Assembly: GCA_946626605.1 (NCBI GenBank)
Contig: CAMOUL010000004.1
Coordinates: 45,731 to 109,730 of the forward strand
Length of the DNA: 64,000 bases
Source: an uncultured Bacteroidales bacterium
GTDB lineage: Bacteria; Bacteroidota; Bacteroidia; Bacteroidales; Paludibacteraceae
Direction of reading: 5' to 3'
Shown: positions 1 through 8,999 of the stretch, piece by piece
Layout of the letters: every line of letters starts with the position of its first letter
How positions within the stretch are numbered: position 1 is the first letter of the stretch
Made by a program: the position numbers and the translations under genes
The notes under the pieces: generated by a model
The model's database searches: none
Told to the model about the DNA's origin: nothing
What the model saw: only the letters and a program-made list of their open reading frames with translations

Positions 1-806
1 TCGGCCTGGGAGGCCCGAGTTTCTCGGTCAGCACCGCCTGCTCGTCTTCGTCACACGCGGTAGGTTCGGCATTTGACCAGATCCGTCTGGGGCATGCCGA
101 CGTGCTGCTGACCGGCGGCGCAGACGCCGATGTGACCTATACGGGTATCGGCGGCTTCAACTCGCTGCACGCGCTCTCGACCAATAACGAGCAGGCAACG
201 ACCGCCAGCCGGCCGTTCTCCAAGAGCCGCGACGGATTCGTCTTAGGCGAAGGAGCTGCCTGTCTGATCCTGGAGGACTACGAGCATGCCAAGGCACGCG
301 GAGCGAAGATCTACGCAGAGATAGTAGGCGAAGGAATGACCTCCGATGCGTACCATATGACCGCTCCCGATCCTGAGGGTAAAGGGGCGGAGCGCGTGAT
401 GCGTCTGGCGCTGAAGGATGCCGGACTGCAACCCGAGCAGATCGATTTCATCAATACGCACGGCACATCGACTCCTCTGGGCGACGTGACGGAGGTGAAG
501 GCCATCCAGCGCGTCTTCGGCGAGCATGTGTACGACATGAACCTCGATTCGACCAAATCCATGACCGGTCACCTCATCGGTGCTACAGGCGCCGTGGAGG
601 CTATCGCTTGCGTCATGGCGCTCAAGGACGGCATCATCCCGCCGACCATCAACCATGACCCCGACGACGAGGACGAGAACATCGACTATCGTATTAACTT
701 TACCTTTGGTAAAGCCCAGAAACGCGATATCAAGTATGCGCTGAGCAACACCTTCGGTTTCGGCGGCCATAACGCCTGCCTGGTGTTTAAGAAATGGGAA
801 GAATAA
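1..806 (+). CDS. fabF: beta-ketoacyl-ACP synthase II (C-terminal part, truncated by window edge)
   Basis: Condensing enzyme of type II fatty acid elongation: joins malonyl-ACP to an acyl-enzyme in the cytoplasm. The reading frame is open from base 3, so the N-terminal part lies outside the window. Visible motifs are the nucleophile Cys in TACSSSSHA, the first active-site His in NTHGTSTPLGD, the second in KSMTGHLIGATG, and the C-terminal glycine-rich ALSNTFGFGGHNA typical of FabF. All three catalytic residues are present, unlike one of the ketosynthases near 43 kb. The stop is followed 56 bases later by a small winged-helix gene. The C-terminus matches housekeeping FabF better than the divergent pair further along, so a role in primary fatty acid synthesis is likely. 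Confidence 0.93.
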   Translation, partial: GLGGPSFSVSTACSSSSHAVGSAFDQIRLGHADVLLTGGADADVTYTGIGGFNSLHALSTNNEQATTASRPFSKSRDGFVLGEGAACLILEDYEHAKARGAKIYAEIVGEGMTSDAYHMTAPDPEGKGAERVMRLALKDAGLQPEQIDFINTHGTSTPLGDVTEVKAIQRVFGEHVYDMNLDSTKSMTGHLIGATGAVEAIACVMALKDGIIPPTINHDPDDEDENIDYRINFTFGKAQKRDIKYALSNTFGFGGHNACLVFKKWEE

Positions 807-862
807 TAGGGAAGGGACCCCTTGATTGTCCCATGTATTAGTCACTAAAAAATTAAGGTATT

Positions 863-1057
863 ATGATTACGAAAATTGGTGAAAACGCAGGCCTCGTATG
901 GGGCGCATTGCAGAACGGTGCACAGGGTCTGAAAGCACTGAAGAAAGCTACCAAGTTGAAGAACGATGAGCTCTTCTTGGCTTTGGGATGGCTGGCTCGC
1001 GAAGGCAAACTGACCTTCGAGGAGAAAGAGGCAGACCTCTTTGTTGCACTGGCTTAA
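863..1057 (+). CDS. small winged-helix protein (DUF2582 type)
   Basis: A 64-residue protein whose sequence ([12 protein letters not shown], then [25 protein letters not shown]) reads as one compact winged helix-turn-helix, as in the DUF2582 family common in Bacteroidota. Partner and DNA target are unknown. The helices NAGLVWGAL and [15 protein letters not shown] would form the HTH, and the following hairpin ([15 protein letters not shown]) the wing. It lies between fabF and asd; its stop is only two bases before the asd start, so the two are probably co-transcribed. The family call rests on remembered sequence pattern. Confidence 0.8.
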   Translation: MITKIGENAGLVWGALQNGAQGLKALKKATKLKNDELFLALGWLAREGKLTFEEKEADLFVALA

Positions 1058-1059
1058 GT

Positions 1060-2067
1060 ATGGTTATTGCAATCGTAGGCGCCTCGGGCGCCGTCGGACA
1101 GGAACTGTTGGCTGTGCTCGCACAGCGGCAGTTTCCTCTCTCCGAACTGCGACTTTTTGGTTCGGAGCGAAGTGCCGGCAAGAAATATCTTTTTTGTGGC
1201 AAAGAGTACGAAGTACAACTGCTACAAGATAACGACGCTTTCAAGGGCGTCGATATTGCGTTTGTCTCCGCGGGTGCAGGCGTGTCACGTACGTATGCGG
1301 ACACCATCACCCGTTACGGAGCCATCATGATAGATAACTCCTCTGCTTTTCGTATGGACGACGATGTGCCTCTGGTGGTGCCGGAGGTGAACGCCGCGGA
1401 CGCCTTGGTAAGGCCGCGTAATATCATCGCTAACCCAAACTGTACGACGATTCAGATGGTCGTGGCTTTGCAGGCCATCGAGCGTCTGAGTCATATCCGC
1501 CGTGTGCATGTATCGACCTATCAGGCGGCTTCCGGTGCAGGCGCACAGGCGATGAAGGAGTTACAAAACCAGTACCGCCAACTCCTCAACGGCGAGGAGC
1601 CGACGGTCGAGAAGTTTGCGTATCAGTTAGCCTATAACGTCATCCCTCATATCGATGTCTTCACCGACAACGGCTATACCAAGGAGGAGATGAAGATGCA
1701 TAACGAGACGCGTAAGATCATGCATTCGGACGTGAAAGTCAGCGCTACCTGCGTCCGCGTGCCGTCGCTCAGGGCGCATAGCGAGAGCGTCTGGGTAGAG
1801 ACCGAGCGGCCTATCTCCGTAGCCGAAGCCAGGGAGGCGTTCGCAAAGGCGGAAGGATGCGTGCTGATGGATGAGCCGGAGAAGAAGATCTACCCCATGC
1901 CGTTGTTCTTGAGCGGCAAGGATGAGGTCTTCATCGGCCGTGTACGCAAGGACCTCACGGACGAGAACGGACTGAGTTTCTGGTGCGTCAGCGACCAGAT
2001 CCGCAAGGGTGCCGCCCTCAATGCCGTCCAGATAGCGGAGTACCTCAATGGCCAAATGGCTAAATAA
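1060..2067 (+). CDS. asd: aspartate-semialdehyde dehydrogenase
   Basis: Reduces aspartyl-4-phosphate to aspartate semialdehyde with NADPH, feeding lysine, methionine, threonine and diaminopimelate synthesis. The start at 1060 ([17 protein letters not shown]) puts the Rossmann motif GASGAVGQ at the N-terminus as in the family. An upstream in-frame start at 988 would overlap the previous gene and add an unrelated tail. The catalytic Cys is in NPNCTTIQM and the substrate-binding His in [12 protein letters not shown]. Length is 335 residues, normal for Asd. The last codons and the next junction run into an AAATGG-type repeat. Confidence 0.95.
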   Translation: MVIAIVGASGAVGQELLAVLAQRQFPLSELRLFGSERSAGKKYLFCGKEYEVQLLQDNDAFKGVDIAFVSAGAGVSRTYADTITRYGAIMIDNSSAFRMDDDVPLVVPEVNAADALVRPRNIIANPNCTTIQMVVALQAIERLSHIRRVHVSTYQAASGAGAQAMKELQNQYRQLLNGEEPTVEKFAYQLAYNVIPHIDVFTDNGYTKEEMKMHNETRKIMHSDVKVSATCVRVPSLRAHSESVWVETERPISVAEAREAFAKAEGCVLMDEPEKKIYPMPLFLSGKDEVFIGRVRKDLTDENGLSFWCVSDQIRKGAALNAVQIAEYLNGQMAK

Positions 2068-2075
2068 ATGACCAA

Positions 2076-3335
2076 ATGGCAAATGATCAAATGGTAAATA
2101 TCATGGCCCCCGTTGGGTGCTGGGAGTCTTTGGCTGCGGCGATACATGCCGGGGCTACCTCGGTCTATTTCGGCATCGAGCACCTGAACATGAGGGCTCG
2201 CAGTTCGGTTAATTTCACGACGGAGGACCTGCATACGATCGTTGCTACCTGCCGCGAGGCGGGTGTGAAGACCTACCTGACGCTCAACACAGTCATGTAC
2301 CCCGAGGACCTGCCCTTGATGCGGGAGATCGTCGATAACGCCAAGGCTGCCGGGTTGGATGCTATCATCGCTTCGGATATCGCCGTCATGGAGTATGCCG
2401 TGAGTCAAGGCGTGGAGGTGCACCTGTCCACCCAACTCAATATAGCTAACACGGCCGCCCTGCGGTTCTACGCACGTTTTGCGGACGTCGTCGTCCTGGC
2501 GAGGGAGCTAAACATGGAGCAGGTGGCATCGATCCACCGGGACATCGTGGAGCAGCAGATCAAAGGCCCTAAAGGCGAACTGCTGCGCATCGAGATGTTC
2601 TGCCATGGCGCGCTTTGCATGGCGGTTAGCGGCAAGTGTTACCTGAGTCTCAATAACTACGGCCTCTCGGCGAACCGCGGTGCCTGTGTTCAGGTCTGCC
2701 GCCGAGGTTATACGGTCAAAGACAAGTCCTCTGATCTGGAGCTCGATATAGACAACCAGTATATCATGTCCCCGAAGGACCTCAAGACCATCGGTTTTCT
2801 CAATAAGATGCTGGACGCCGGTGTTCGGGTGCTGAAGATCGAAGGTCGTGCCCGCGGGGCGGAGTACGTCGATACCGTCGTGCGGTGCTATAAGGAAGCC
2901 GTGGAGGCTTGGCAGGCAGGCGAGTATGCGGATAATGCGGTTATCGAACCGAAGATAGCCGCCTGGAACGAACGGCTCAGCCGGGTCTTCAACCGCGGTT
3001 TCTGGGACGGTTACTACCAGGGTCAGCGGCTCGGCGAGTGGACTCATGAGTACGGCAATAAGGCGACGAGGAAGAAGATATACGCCGGTAAGTGTACCAA
3101 TTTCTTCAAGAACCTCTCTGTGGCGGAGTTCCTCGTGGAGGCGGTTCCGCAGGTCGGGGAAGGACAACCCTGCCTCATCACCGGTGAGACGACCGGCGTG
3201 ATGGAGGTGACGCTGACGGACATCCGCGACACGCACGGCAAGCCTGCGCAAACAATACAAAAAGGACAATTCTTCTCGCTCAAGACGGACGGTATCGTGC
3301 GTCGCGGCGATAAACTATATTTATGGACGGAGTAA
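2076..3335 (+). CDS. U32 family protein (TrhP/RlhA-like)
   Basis: Member of the U32 'collagenase-like peptidase' family, whose characterised bacterial members (TrhP, RlhA) act in tRNA or rRNA hydroxylation rather than proteolysis. N-terminal TIM-barrel signature APVGCWESLAAAIHAGATSVYFG. A cysteine group typical of the family follows (MFCHGALCMAVSGKC, then GACVQVCRR), suggesting metal or Fe-S binding. 419 residues. The first five residues (MANDQ) come from a short ATG-containing repeat; Met6, at 2091, begins the family-like sequence MVNIMAPVG and is an equally good start. The end overlaps the next gene by 13 bases. Which RNA it modifies cannot be told from sequence. Confidence 0.85.
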   Translation: MANDQMVNIMAPVGCWESLAAAIHAGATSVYFGIEHLNMRARSSVNFTTEDLHTIVATCREAGVKTYLTLNTVMYPEDLPLMREIVDNAKAAGLDAIIASDIAVMEYAVSQGVEVHLSTQLNIANTAALRFYARFADVVVLARELNMEQVASIHRDIVEQQIKGPKGELLRIEMFCHGALCMAVSGKCYLSLNNYGLSANRGACVQVCRRGYTVKDKSSDLELDIDNQYIMSPKDLKTIGFLNKMLDAGVRVLKIEGRARGAEYVDTVVRCYKEAVEAWQAGEYADNAVIEPKIAAWNERLSRVFNRGFWDGYYQGQRLGEWTHEYGNKATRKKIYAGKCTNFFKNLSVAEFLVEAVPQVGEGQPCLITGETTGVMEVTLTDIRDTHGKPAQTIQKGQFFSLKTDGIVRRGDKLYLWTE

Positions 3336-3976
3336 CGCATATCTACACCTTGCTCTCTGCGCCGTGGTGCGCATGGATGATGCTCAGTCTGCTGCTCTTT
3401 GCGTTCCTCGCAGAGGTCTTCCAGCCGGGTATCGTGACGCAGTCTCCGTCGGTGGTCTTCTCACGCGGCGATCGTGTCTATAAGGACTCTCCGTCTAATT
3501 TCCCCGGGCTGCTCTTCATCTCCCTTTTCCGTCTGGGAGTGCTTGCGATGGCGCTGTGCCTGTGTTTCTGCACGCTCAATCATGCGCCTTTCTTGGCATT
3601 TTGGGTAACCGCCGGACTGATTGTGGCAGTGACCTTGGTGAAGACGGGGATATGCGCGCTGCTGGATTATACCTTCCTCCTCTCGCGCCGTTTTGGCGCT
3701 GCGCATGAGGCCTACAGCAACCTCATCACCGTCACGACCGTCGCTCTTTATCCAGTCTTGCTCATCCTCTTGCATTGTCATAGTACCCTCGCGACGATGT
3801 GGACGATCGGCATTGTGGCGGTGCTCTTCTTAGGCGTGTGGCTATACCGCTGCGCGAGGACATATCTCGTCTCCCCGGCGGCGTTGATCTATCTCGTCCT
3901 GTATATAGCGACGGTAGAGGTCTTGCCGCTCATGGCGCTTTTTTACTTATCTGATAAAATGATAGCTTTTCTATGA
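3323..3976 (+). CDS. DUF4271 integral membrane protein
   Basis: A 217-residue inner-membrane protein with about five hydrophobic segments (for example WMMLSLLLFAFLAEVF, LGVLAMALCLCFC, FWVTAGLIVAVTLV, LYPVLLILLH, IGIVAVLFLGVWLY). It matches the DUF4271 family, which in Bacteroidota typically lies directly before uroporphyrinogen-III synthase, as here. It overlaps the U32 gene by 13 bases upstream and hemD by four bases (ATGA) downstream, so translation is probably coupled. No enzymatic motif is visible. A link with tetrapyrrole metabolism rests on gene order only. Confidence 0.8.
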   Translation: MDGVTHIYTLLSAPWCAWMMLSLLLFAFLAEVFQPGIVTQSPSVVFSRGDRVYKDSPSNFPGLLFISLFRLGVLAMALCLCFCTLNHAPFLAFWVTAGLIVAVTLVKTGICALLDYTFLLSRRFGAAHEAYSNLITVTTVALYPVLLILLHCHSTLATMWTIGIVAVLFLGVWLYRCARTYLVSPAALIYLVLYIATVEVLPLMALFYLSDKMIAFL

Positions 3977-4719
3977 TACAACGAATTCTTTTTTCTCAAC
4001 CCCGTCCGGAAGCTGCGCATACGCCGTACTCTCGTTTGGAAGAGTTGTACGGTGTCCAGTGTGATTTCTATCAGTTTATTCATATCGAAGGACTGACGGC
4101 GAGGGAGTTTCGCCAGCAGCATATTAACCCGCTGGACTACACGGCCGTCATCCTCAACTCCCGTCTGGGTGCAGAGCATTACTTCCGTCTTTGCGAAGAG
4201 ATGCGCCTCAATGTGCCGGATTCGATGCATTACTACTGCAACTCCGAGCAGGTAGGACTCTACCTCCAGAAATTTATCAACTATCGCAAGCGTAAGGTCT
4301 TCTTCCCCGAGCAAGGAAATAAGTTCGAGGACCTGTTGCCGGCGATGCACCGCCGGCCGAATGAGAAATACCTCATGGTGCTCTCCGATATCCACACGGA
4401 CGACCAGATCAATATGTTCGCCGAGAACTCTATCGAGGTCACTCCGGCGATCATGTACCGCACGGTCAGTACCCCCTGGCCCAAGGATAAGGACTTCAAC
4501 TACGACCTCATCGCTCTCTTCACTCCTGCCGGCGTCACTTCGCTTAAGGAGAATTTCCCGGATTGGAAACAAGGCAAGACCATCATCGCTGCTTTCGGCG
4601 AAGGTACCATCCGTGCCCTCGAGGAAGCCGGTTATCGCGTGGATATAGAGGCAGGACAAGGCAAACCTTTTGCGTCCCTGCCCATGGCAATCGCAGATTA
4701 TCTGGATAAGAATCAGTAA
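3973..4719 (+). CDS. hemD: uroporphyrinogen-III synthase family protein
   Basis: Would close hydroxymethylbilane to uroporphyrinogen III in heme and corrin synthesis. The family is very divergent. The call rests on the two-domain pattern: N-terminal MIQRILFSQPRPE, then NSRLGAEHYFR; later EKYLMVLSDIHTDDQINMF, DLIALFTPAGVTSLKENF and the end IAAFGEGTIRALEEAGYRVDI. It is supported by the DUF4271 neighbour. 248 residues, normal length. The ATGA overlap with the preceding gene indicates one operon. Downstream, 29 bases carrying an AAGGCGAA-type short repeat separate it from rnpA. Confidence 0.82.
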   Translation: MIQRILFSQPRPEAAHTPYSRLEELYGVQCDFYQFIHIEGLTAREFRQQHINPLDYTAVILNSRLGAEHYFRLCEEMRLNVPDSMHYYCNSEQVGLYLQKFINYRKRKVFFPEQGNKFEDLLPAMHRRPNEKYLMVLSDIHTDDQINMFAENSIEVTPAIMYRTVSTPWPKDKDFNYDLIALFTPAGVTSLKENFPDWKQGKTIIAAFGEGTIRALEEAGYRVDIEAGQGKPFASLPMAIADYLDKNQ

Positions 4720-4748
4720 TAAAGGCGAAAGGTTATAGGCGAAGGGGT

Positions 4749-5096
4749 ATGGGGTATAGTTTTCCGAAGGAAGCGAAGTTATGCGGAGCGCAGGAGATAG
4801 CGGCGCTCTATAAGTCCGGCAAGCGATTCACGTCGTGGCCTCTTCGCGTGACCTTTCAGGAGATCCCCGAGGAACAAACCCGCGTCCTCGTCTGGGCGCC
4901 CAAATCGCTCTTCAAGCGTGCCGTCAAACGCAATCATCTGCGTCGCCTCATGCGTGAAGCATATCGCCTCAATCAGTCGCTCTTAGGGGAGAAAAAAGTA
5001 CTCCTTGCCTTCAATTATATCGACAAAGAGGAACAACCCTTCCCCGTCATCGAGAAAGCCGTGCAGAAGGCGCTGCGTAAGATCAATGGAAAATAA
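4749..5096 (+). CDS. rnpA: ribonuclease P protein component
   Basis: Protein subunit of RNase P, which assists the catalytic RNA in trimming tRNA 5' leaders. It shows the family's RNR signature ([19 protein letters not shown]) and the N-terminal [22 protein letters not shown] element that contacts the pre-tRNA leader. 115 residues, normal size. Its last 11 bases overlap yidD, the classic rnpA-yidD pairing. Unlike many bacteria, rpmH is not next to it here; hemD lies upstream instead. Confidence 0.93.
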   Translation: MGYSFPKEAKLCGAQEIAALYKSGKRFTSWPLRVTFQEIPEEQTRVLVWAPKSLFKRAVKRNHLRRLMREAYRLNQSLLGEKKVLLAFNYIDKEEQPFPVIEKAVQKALRKINGK

Positions 5097-5343
5097 TCAA
5101 TCCCAAATATCAACCCCTAAATGGAAAACTTTCCTACGCAAGGTTTTCCTTCTCCCCGTCTATTTCTACCGGGTGTTCATCTCGCCTCTGACACCGCCCT
5201 CGTGCCGTTATACGCCGACCTGCAGCCAGTACATGGTGGAAGCGGTTCTCAAGTACGGACCCTTCAAAGGCGGATGGCTCGGCATCAAACGTATCCTCCG
5301 TTGCCATCCTTGGGGTGGTTCCGGCTATGACCCCGTCCCCTAA
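5086..5343 (+). CDS. yidD: membrane protein insertion efficiency factor
   Basis: Small membrane-associated protein thought to assist YidC/Sec-dependent insertion. The hallmark motif is complete: [20 protein letters not shown], then [16 protein letters not shown], then [14 protein letters not shown] at the C-terminus. An earlier in-frame ATG at 5005 would only translate rnpA out of frame, so the start at 5086 (MENNQSQIS) is preferred, giving 85 residues and an 11-base overlap with rnpA. A 75-base gap with an AACTTTTTAACTATTTAACG repeat precedes trmD. Confidence 0.93.
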   Translation: MENNQSQISTPKWKTFLRKVFLLPVYFYRVFISPLTPPSCRYTPTCSQYMVEAVLKYGPFKGGWLGIKRILRCHPWGGSGYDPVP

Positions 5344-5418
5344 TAGCTTAACGTTTTGTTGTCAAACAAAACCATTTTAACTTTTTAACTATTTAACGTT
5401 TTTCGGAGAAAAACCGCT

Positions 5419-6099
5419 ATGCGTATCGATATCATCACTTGTTGCCCGGAGTTATTGGACTCGCCGCTCAATCACTCTATCATCCAACGCGCGAAGGACA
5501 AAGGCCTTTGCGAGATCTACGTGCATAACTTACGTGACTGGACCCTCGACAAGCACCGCAAGGTGGACGATTATGCCTTTGGCTTCGGTGCCGGCATGGT
5601 CCTGCAGATTGAGCCTATCGACCGCCTCATCTCCCATCTGAAATCCGAGCGGGACTACGACGAGATCATCTTCACCGCCCCGGACGGCGAGCGTTTTGAC
5701 CAGAAAGCTGCTAACGCACTCTCGCTCAAACAAAACCTCATCATCCTCTGCGGACATTATAAGGGCGTGGACCAGCGCGTGCGCGACCATCTGATTACCA
5801 AGGAGTATAGTATCGGAGATTTTGTTCTCACCGGCGGAGAGATGCCGGCGGCGATGATGACGGACGCTATCGTGCGTCTTCTGCCCGGAGCGCTCGGCGA
5901 TGTCGAGTCTGCCCTCAATGACTCCTTCCAGGACGGCTTGCTCGAAGCAGGCGTCTATACCCGCCCGGCGGACTATAAGGGATGGAAAGTGCCGGAGATT
6001 CTCCTCTCGGGGCATCAGGCTAAGATTGAGGAATGGCAATACGAGCAGTCCGTCGCCCACACACGCGAGCGCAGACCGGACTTATTGGATGAGCAGTAA
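5419..6099 (+). CDS. trmD: tRNA (guanine-37-N1) methyltransferase
   Basis: Methylates G37 next to the anticodon using S-adenosylmethionine, preventing +1 frameshifting. SPOUT-family trefoil-knot motifs are clear: [31 protein letters not shown], and [18 protein letters not shown]. The C-terminal helical part ([13 protein letters not shown]) is the usual TrmD tail. 226 residues, normal. It ends the plus-strand housekeeping run; a promoter and terminator-like hairpin follow before the convergent protease gene. Confidence 0.95.
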   Translation: MRIDIITCCPELLDSPLNHSIIQRAKDKGLCEIYVHNLRDWTLDKHRKVDDYAFGFGAGMVLQIEPIDRLISHLKSERDYDEIIFTAPDGERFDQKAANALSLKQNLIILCGHYKGVDQRVRDHLITKEYSIGDFVLTGGEMPAAMMTDAIVRLLPGALGDVESALNDSFQDGLLEAGVYTRPADYKGWKVPEILLSGHQAKIEEWQYEQSVAHTRERRPDLLDEQ

Positions 6100-6206
6100 A
6101 ATGATGTATATCGCGAGAAACACGGATTTTTGCAAACTGGATATTGCAATTTTATGTTTTATAACATTTTTTTTCAAAAATATTTGGTCATATCGCAAAA
6201 AAGCAG

Positions 6207-6290
6207 TACTTTTGCACCGTGTTTTTCATGGTATTAGATTTAAGGTTAAGTAAAAAGATTGGGATGTCGGGAGACATCCTTCTTTGTTTT
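6207..6290 (+). ncRNA. candidate small RNA (promoter box plus hairpin terminator)
   Basis: A strong Bacteroidota promoter box (TACTTTTGCA, 6207-6216) with the conserved A-tract and GCAG spacer stands 108 bases after trmD. It is followed by about 45 bases without a plausible reading frame and then a hairpin, GGATGTC (6262-6268) with GACATCC (6273-6279), and a T-rich run. The next gene points the other way, so this promoter has no plus-strand coding gene to serve. The simplest reading is a transcript of roughly 70 nt. The hairpin may also end trmD and protease transcripts. No known RNA family is assigned. Confidence 0.45.
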
Positions 6291-7975
6291 TATAACCTTT
6301 GACCCTTGGAATCGTATAGATCTTTCCCCCTCAGGATAAACAACTGCCCGTCACGGAGATATTTCTGCGCCGCAGGATCAGCCGGTTTGACGATCGGTGC
6401 GTCGATGCCTTGTTCTTCTCCGGGTGCAGGAATAGTCGGAGGCGTGAAGTAGATAGAATCCGCGGTGATGGTCATCGCGCATTTCCATTCGCCTACCCAT
6501 TTGCGGTAGATGTGTACAAAAGTATTCTCGTCAGCCACGTCCCATACGCCCATCAGAATCGTATATTCTCCTTCGGGATATTTCTCACGGTCAGCAAAGG
6601 AGGCTTTATAGCTCAGCAGACGGCGGTAATATCCGACCTTCAGCGGATTGGCGGTCGAACTGATGCGGCGGCTCTTATAGGGTTGCTGGTCTTTATATAC
6701 CCTCATCGCCAGGTTGCCTTCCCACGGCTTGAAACTCTGGTTGTGCAGGGTGTCGATATAGATAACGACAGCTGAATCGCGGTGGTAGGCTTGTTGCCCC
6801 GGGCGGATGTTTTCGCACGTGAGCGAGAGGACGTACTGACCGTCCGCATCAGGTTGGATATTCGTAAAGGCATGGATCTTCTCCGTATAAGCTTTGTTGC
6901 TCGCCGAACCGCCTGTGCCCTGGTCTTTGGGATTGAAAAGCGAGAGTTGGAAATATCCATCGTTCTTACCTTTCCATCCCCAGTTGATATGCAGCAAGCC
7001 GTCGCTGTCGATGCCGTCGCAGACGAAGGCGTGACCGCCGTTCTCAATCGTCTTGGCGCTGAAATAAACCACTCTCCCATTCTTCAGGTCTTTCGCGATG
7101 GCGCTCATCAGCATGCCGGCACCCATGTAGTCTTTGTATAAGTTCCGAATGCCCTTGTCATAGCCGAAATGCTCGATGAGGGCTTGCATCATGTCGTCGG
7201 AGCCGGCACTACTGCTCGATTCGCCGTACTCCATCTCGCTCGCGATACCGCAATGCGACATCAGCGTAGCAACGGCATTCGTCTGCGTCTCCGTAGCGTT
7301 CGCGTCATAGACATCGATCATGTTCGCCCAGTCGTACGTCGTTGACCCGAAATCCGCAGAGATCACCACGGAGTCACCGTTGGCGTTCGCCCATTTATAG
7401 TTGTTGGAACCGATACCGTGAACGGGGTAGTTATAGTGCTTCATGATCTGCGAAGCAGCGGTCGCTACGCAGCCGGTCACGCATCTCTTGTCGTTGTAGT
7501 ACGGGCAGAGGTTGTTATACGGCGTTCCTTGTCCCCACTGCGTCGTGCACAGCGGTGCTACTGGCGTGTATCCGCCCTCGGTAACCTTGTACGCGTGGGC
7601 GCTCTCTGACGCGCGTGCGATATCCTCTTTATAACTCTCCATCCATGCCTGTAGTCCCGTCGGCAGGTCTGTCGGATCGAAACGGCCGGTCGTCGAGTAG
7701 CCGATGATCGTCGGCGTGTTGCTCTCTGCAGAGACCATCACAAAGCCGTCGCTCTCCCCGCGGTTAAAGACATAGAAGGCTACTTCGCCGTTCTCCTGAA
7801 CGGCAGAGTAAGCATACTCCATCGCAGTTCCCGTACCGGCGGCAGCGCGGCGAACGGAAGGGTTGTTACGGAAAAAGGAAACGGCTTCTTGAAGCGCCTC
7901 TTTCTCACTACGGGGTACACCATGCGCGCTCATACTGACTACCGCGCATAAAGCAAGTAAGATTTTTGTTTTCAT
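6290..7975 (-). CDS. secreted C10 family cysteine protease (streptopain/interpain-like)
   Basis: Secreted papain-fold protease. A signal peptide (MKTKILLALCAVVSMSAHG) is followed by a propeptide-like region of about 120 residues. The catalytic domain has Cys169 in CVTGCVATAASQIMKHY, His315 in ENGGHAFVCDG and the conserved Trp in HINWGWKGKNDGYF, as in SpeB and interpains. A beta-rich region of about 190 residues follows. The last residues, DGQLFILRGKDLYDSKGQ, resemble the end of the giant protein at 31.7 kb (KDQIFIIRGEKVYTIDGQ), suggesting a shared secretion or sorting tail. 561 residues. Encoded alone on the minus strand; the stop abuts the hairpin at 6262-6290. Confidence 0.9.
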   Translation of the reverse strand: MKTKILLALCAVVSMSAHGVPRSEKEALQEAVSFFRNNPSVRRAAAGTGTAMEYAYSAVQENGEVAFYVFNRGESDGFVMVSAESNTPTIIGYSTTGRFDPTDLPTGLQAWMESYKEDIARASESAHAYKVTEGGYTPVAPLCTTQWGQGTPYNNLCPYYNDKRCVTGCVATAASQIMKHYNYPVHGIGSNNYKWANANGDSVVISADFGSTTYDWANMIDVYDANATETQTNAVATLMSHCGIASEMEYGESSSSAGSDDMMQALIEHFGYDKGIRNLYKDYMGAGMLMSAIAKDLKNGRVVYFSAKTIENGGHAFVCDGIDSDGLLHINWGWKGKNDGYFQLSLFNPKDQGTGGSASNKAYTEKIHAFTNIQPDADGQYVLSLTCENIRPGQQAYHRDSAVVIYIDTLHNQSFKPWEGNLAMRVYKDQQPYKSRRISSTANPLKVGYYRRLLSYKASFADREKYPEGEYTILMGVWDVADENTFVHIYRKWVGEWKCAMTITADSIYFTPPTIPAPGEEQGIDAPIVKPADPAAQKYLRDGQLFILRGKDLYDSKGQRL

Positions 7976-8000
7976 ATCATTAAATTTTAACCTCTAATCC

Positions 8001-8999
8001 TTACACCGTCCACAGCCGGTAGGCTAAATACGCGCCATACACCATCAGCAGCAACGCGCCTGCCCATCGTTGTACCTTCCGCGCCTTGTTGGTCTTCACG
8101 GCAAGCCAGACGATGATGCTTCCCATCGCAGCCATGCAGGCGTCTAACTCAATCCCTTCGTATGCCGGCAGGGGACGTATCGCCGCACTCGTACCGAGGA
8201 CGAAGAAGACGTTGAAGATATTCGAACCGAAGACATTGCCTATCGCTATGTCGGAGTTATGCTTGGCGGCCGCGATGACGGAGGTCGCCAGCTCCGGCAG
8301 GGACGTTCCTAAAGCAACGATCGTCAGACCGATGATCGCTTCGCTCACACCCATGCGTGTCGCCAGATCGACGGCGCTCTTGACAATCAGCTCTCCGCCG
8401 ACCACCAGTCCTGCCAATCCGCCGAGAATCAGCGCGACAGCACGCCGGACAGGAATCTCCTTGGTACTTGGTACTTCGTCACTTGATCCTTCCTCCGGGT
8501 GGTCTTTGGCGTGACGGAACGTGTTATAAAGGAAGTAGCAGAAGAACGCTAACAATACTCCGCCGCCGAGGTGACCGATACCCTTGCCGGCTTCGCCGAA
8601 TGGCAGTTGTACAGCCACGAGGATCAGTACCAACACCCCGGCGATGATGGACATCGGGATATCAAAGTCCCGGCTGCGTTTCTGCGACACGATCGGATAA
8701 ACCAACGCCGTCAGACCGAGGATGACAAAGGTGTTGATGATGTTCGAACCTACGATATTCGTGATCGCCAGATCCGTACTGCCTTCCGCTACGGAGACCA
8801 TGTTCACCACGAACTCCGGCATACTCGTACCGAAAGCCACCACCGTCAGACCGATCACGAGATCGCTGATGCCGGACCGTTTGGCTATCGCACTCGCGCC
8901 ATCCACTAACCAGTCTGCGCCTTTCACCAGCGCCACAAATCCCACGACGATACATATCGCCGCCACCCACCATCCGTAAGCTAATAATGACTCTATCAT
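8001..8999 (-). CDS. calcium/sodium antiporter (CaCA family, YrbG-like)
   Basis: Inner-membrane exchanger. It contains the two inverted alpha repeats that define the family: GLTVVAFGTSMPEFVVNM with IVGSNIINTFVILG, and GLTIVALGTSLPELATSV with VFGSNIFNVFFVLG. The acidic residues in the TSMPE and TSLPE motifs coordinate cations. About ten hydrophobic segments, 332 residues, normal size. Its start overlaps the stop of ychF by ATGA, so it is the second gene of a ychF-led minus-strand operon. Ca2+ versus other divalent specificity cannot be decided from sequence. Confidence 0.92.
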   Translation of the reverse strand: MIESLLAYGWWVAAICIVVGFVALVKGADWLVDGASAIAKRSGISDLVIGLTVVAFGTSMPEFVVNMVSVAEGSTDLAITNIVGSNIINTFVILGLTALVYPIVSQKRSRDFDIPMSIIAGVLVLILVAVQLPFGEAGKGIGHLGGGVLLAFFCYFLYNTFRHAKDHPEEGSSDEVPSTKEIPVRRAVALILGGLAGLVVGGELIVKSAVDLATRMGVSEAIIGLTIVALGTSLPELATSVIAAAKHNSDIAIGNVFGSNIFNVFFVLGTSAAIRPLPAYEGIELDACMAAMGSIIVWLAVKTNKARKVQRWAGALLLMVYGAYLAYRLWTV

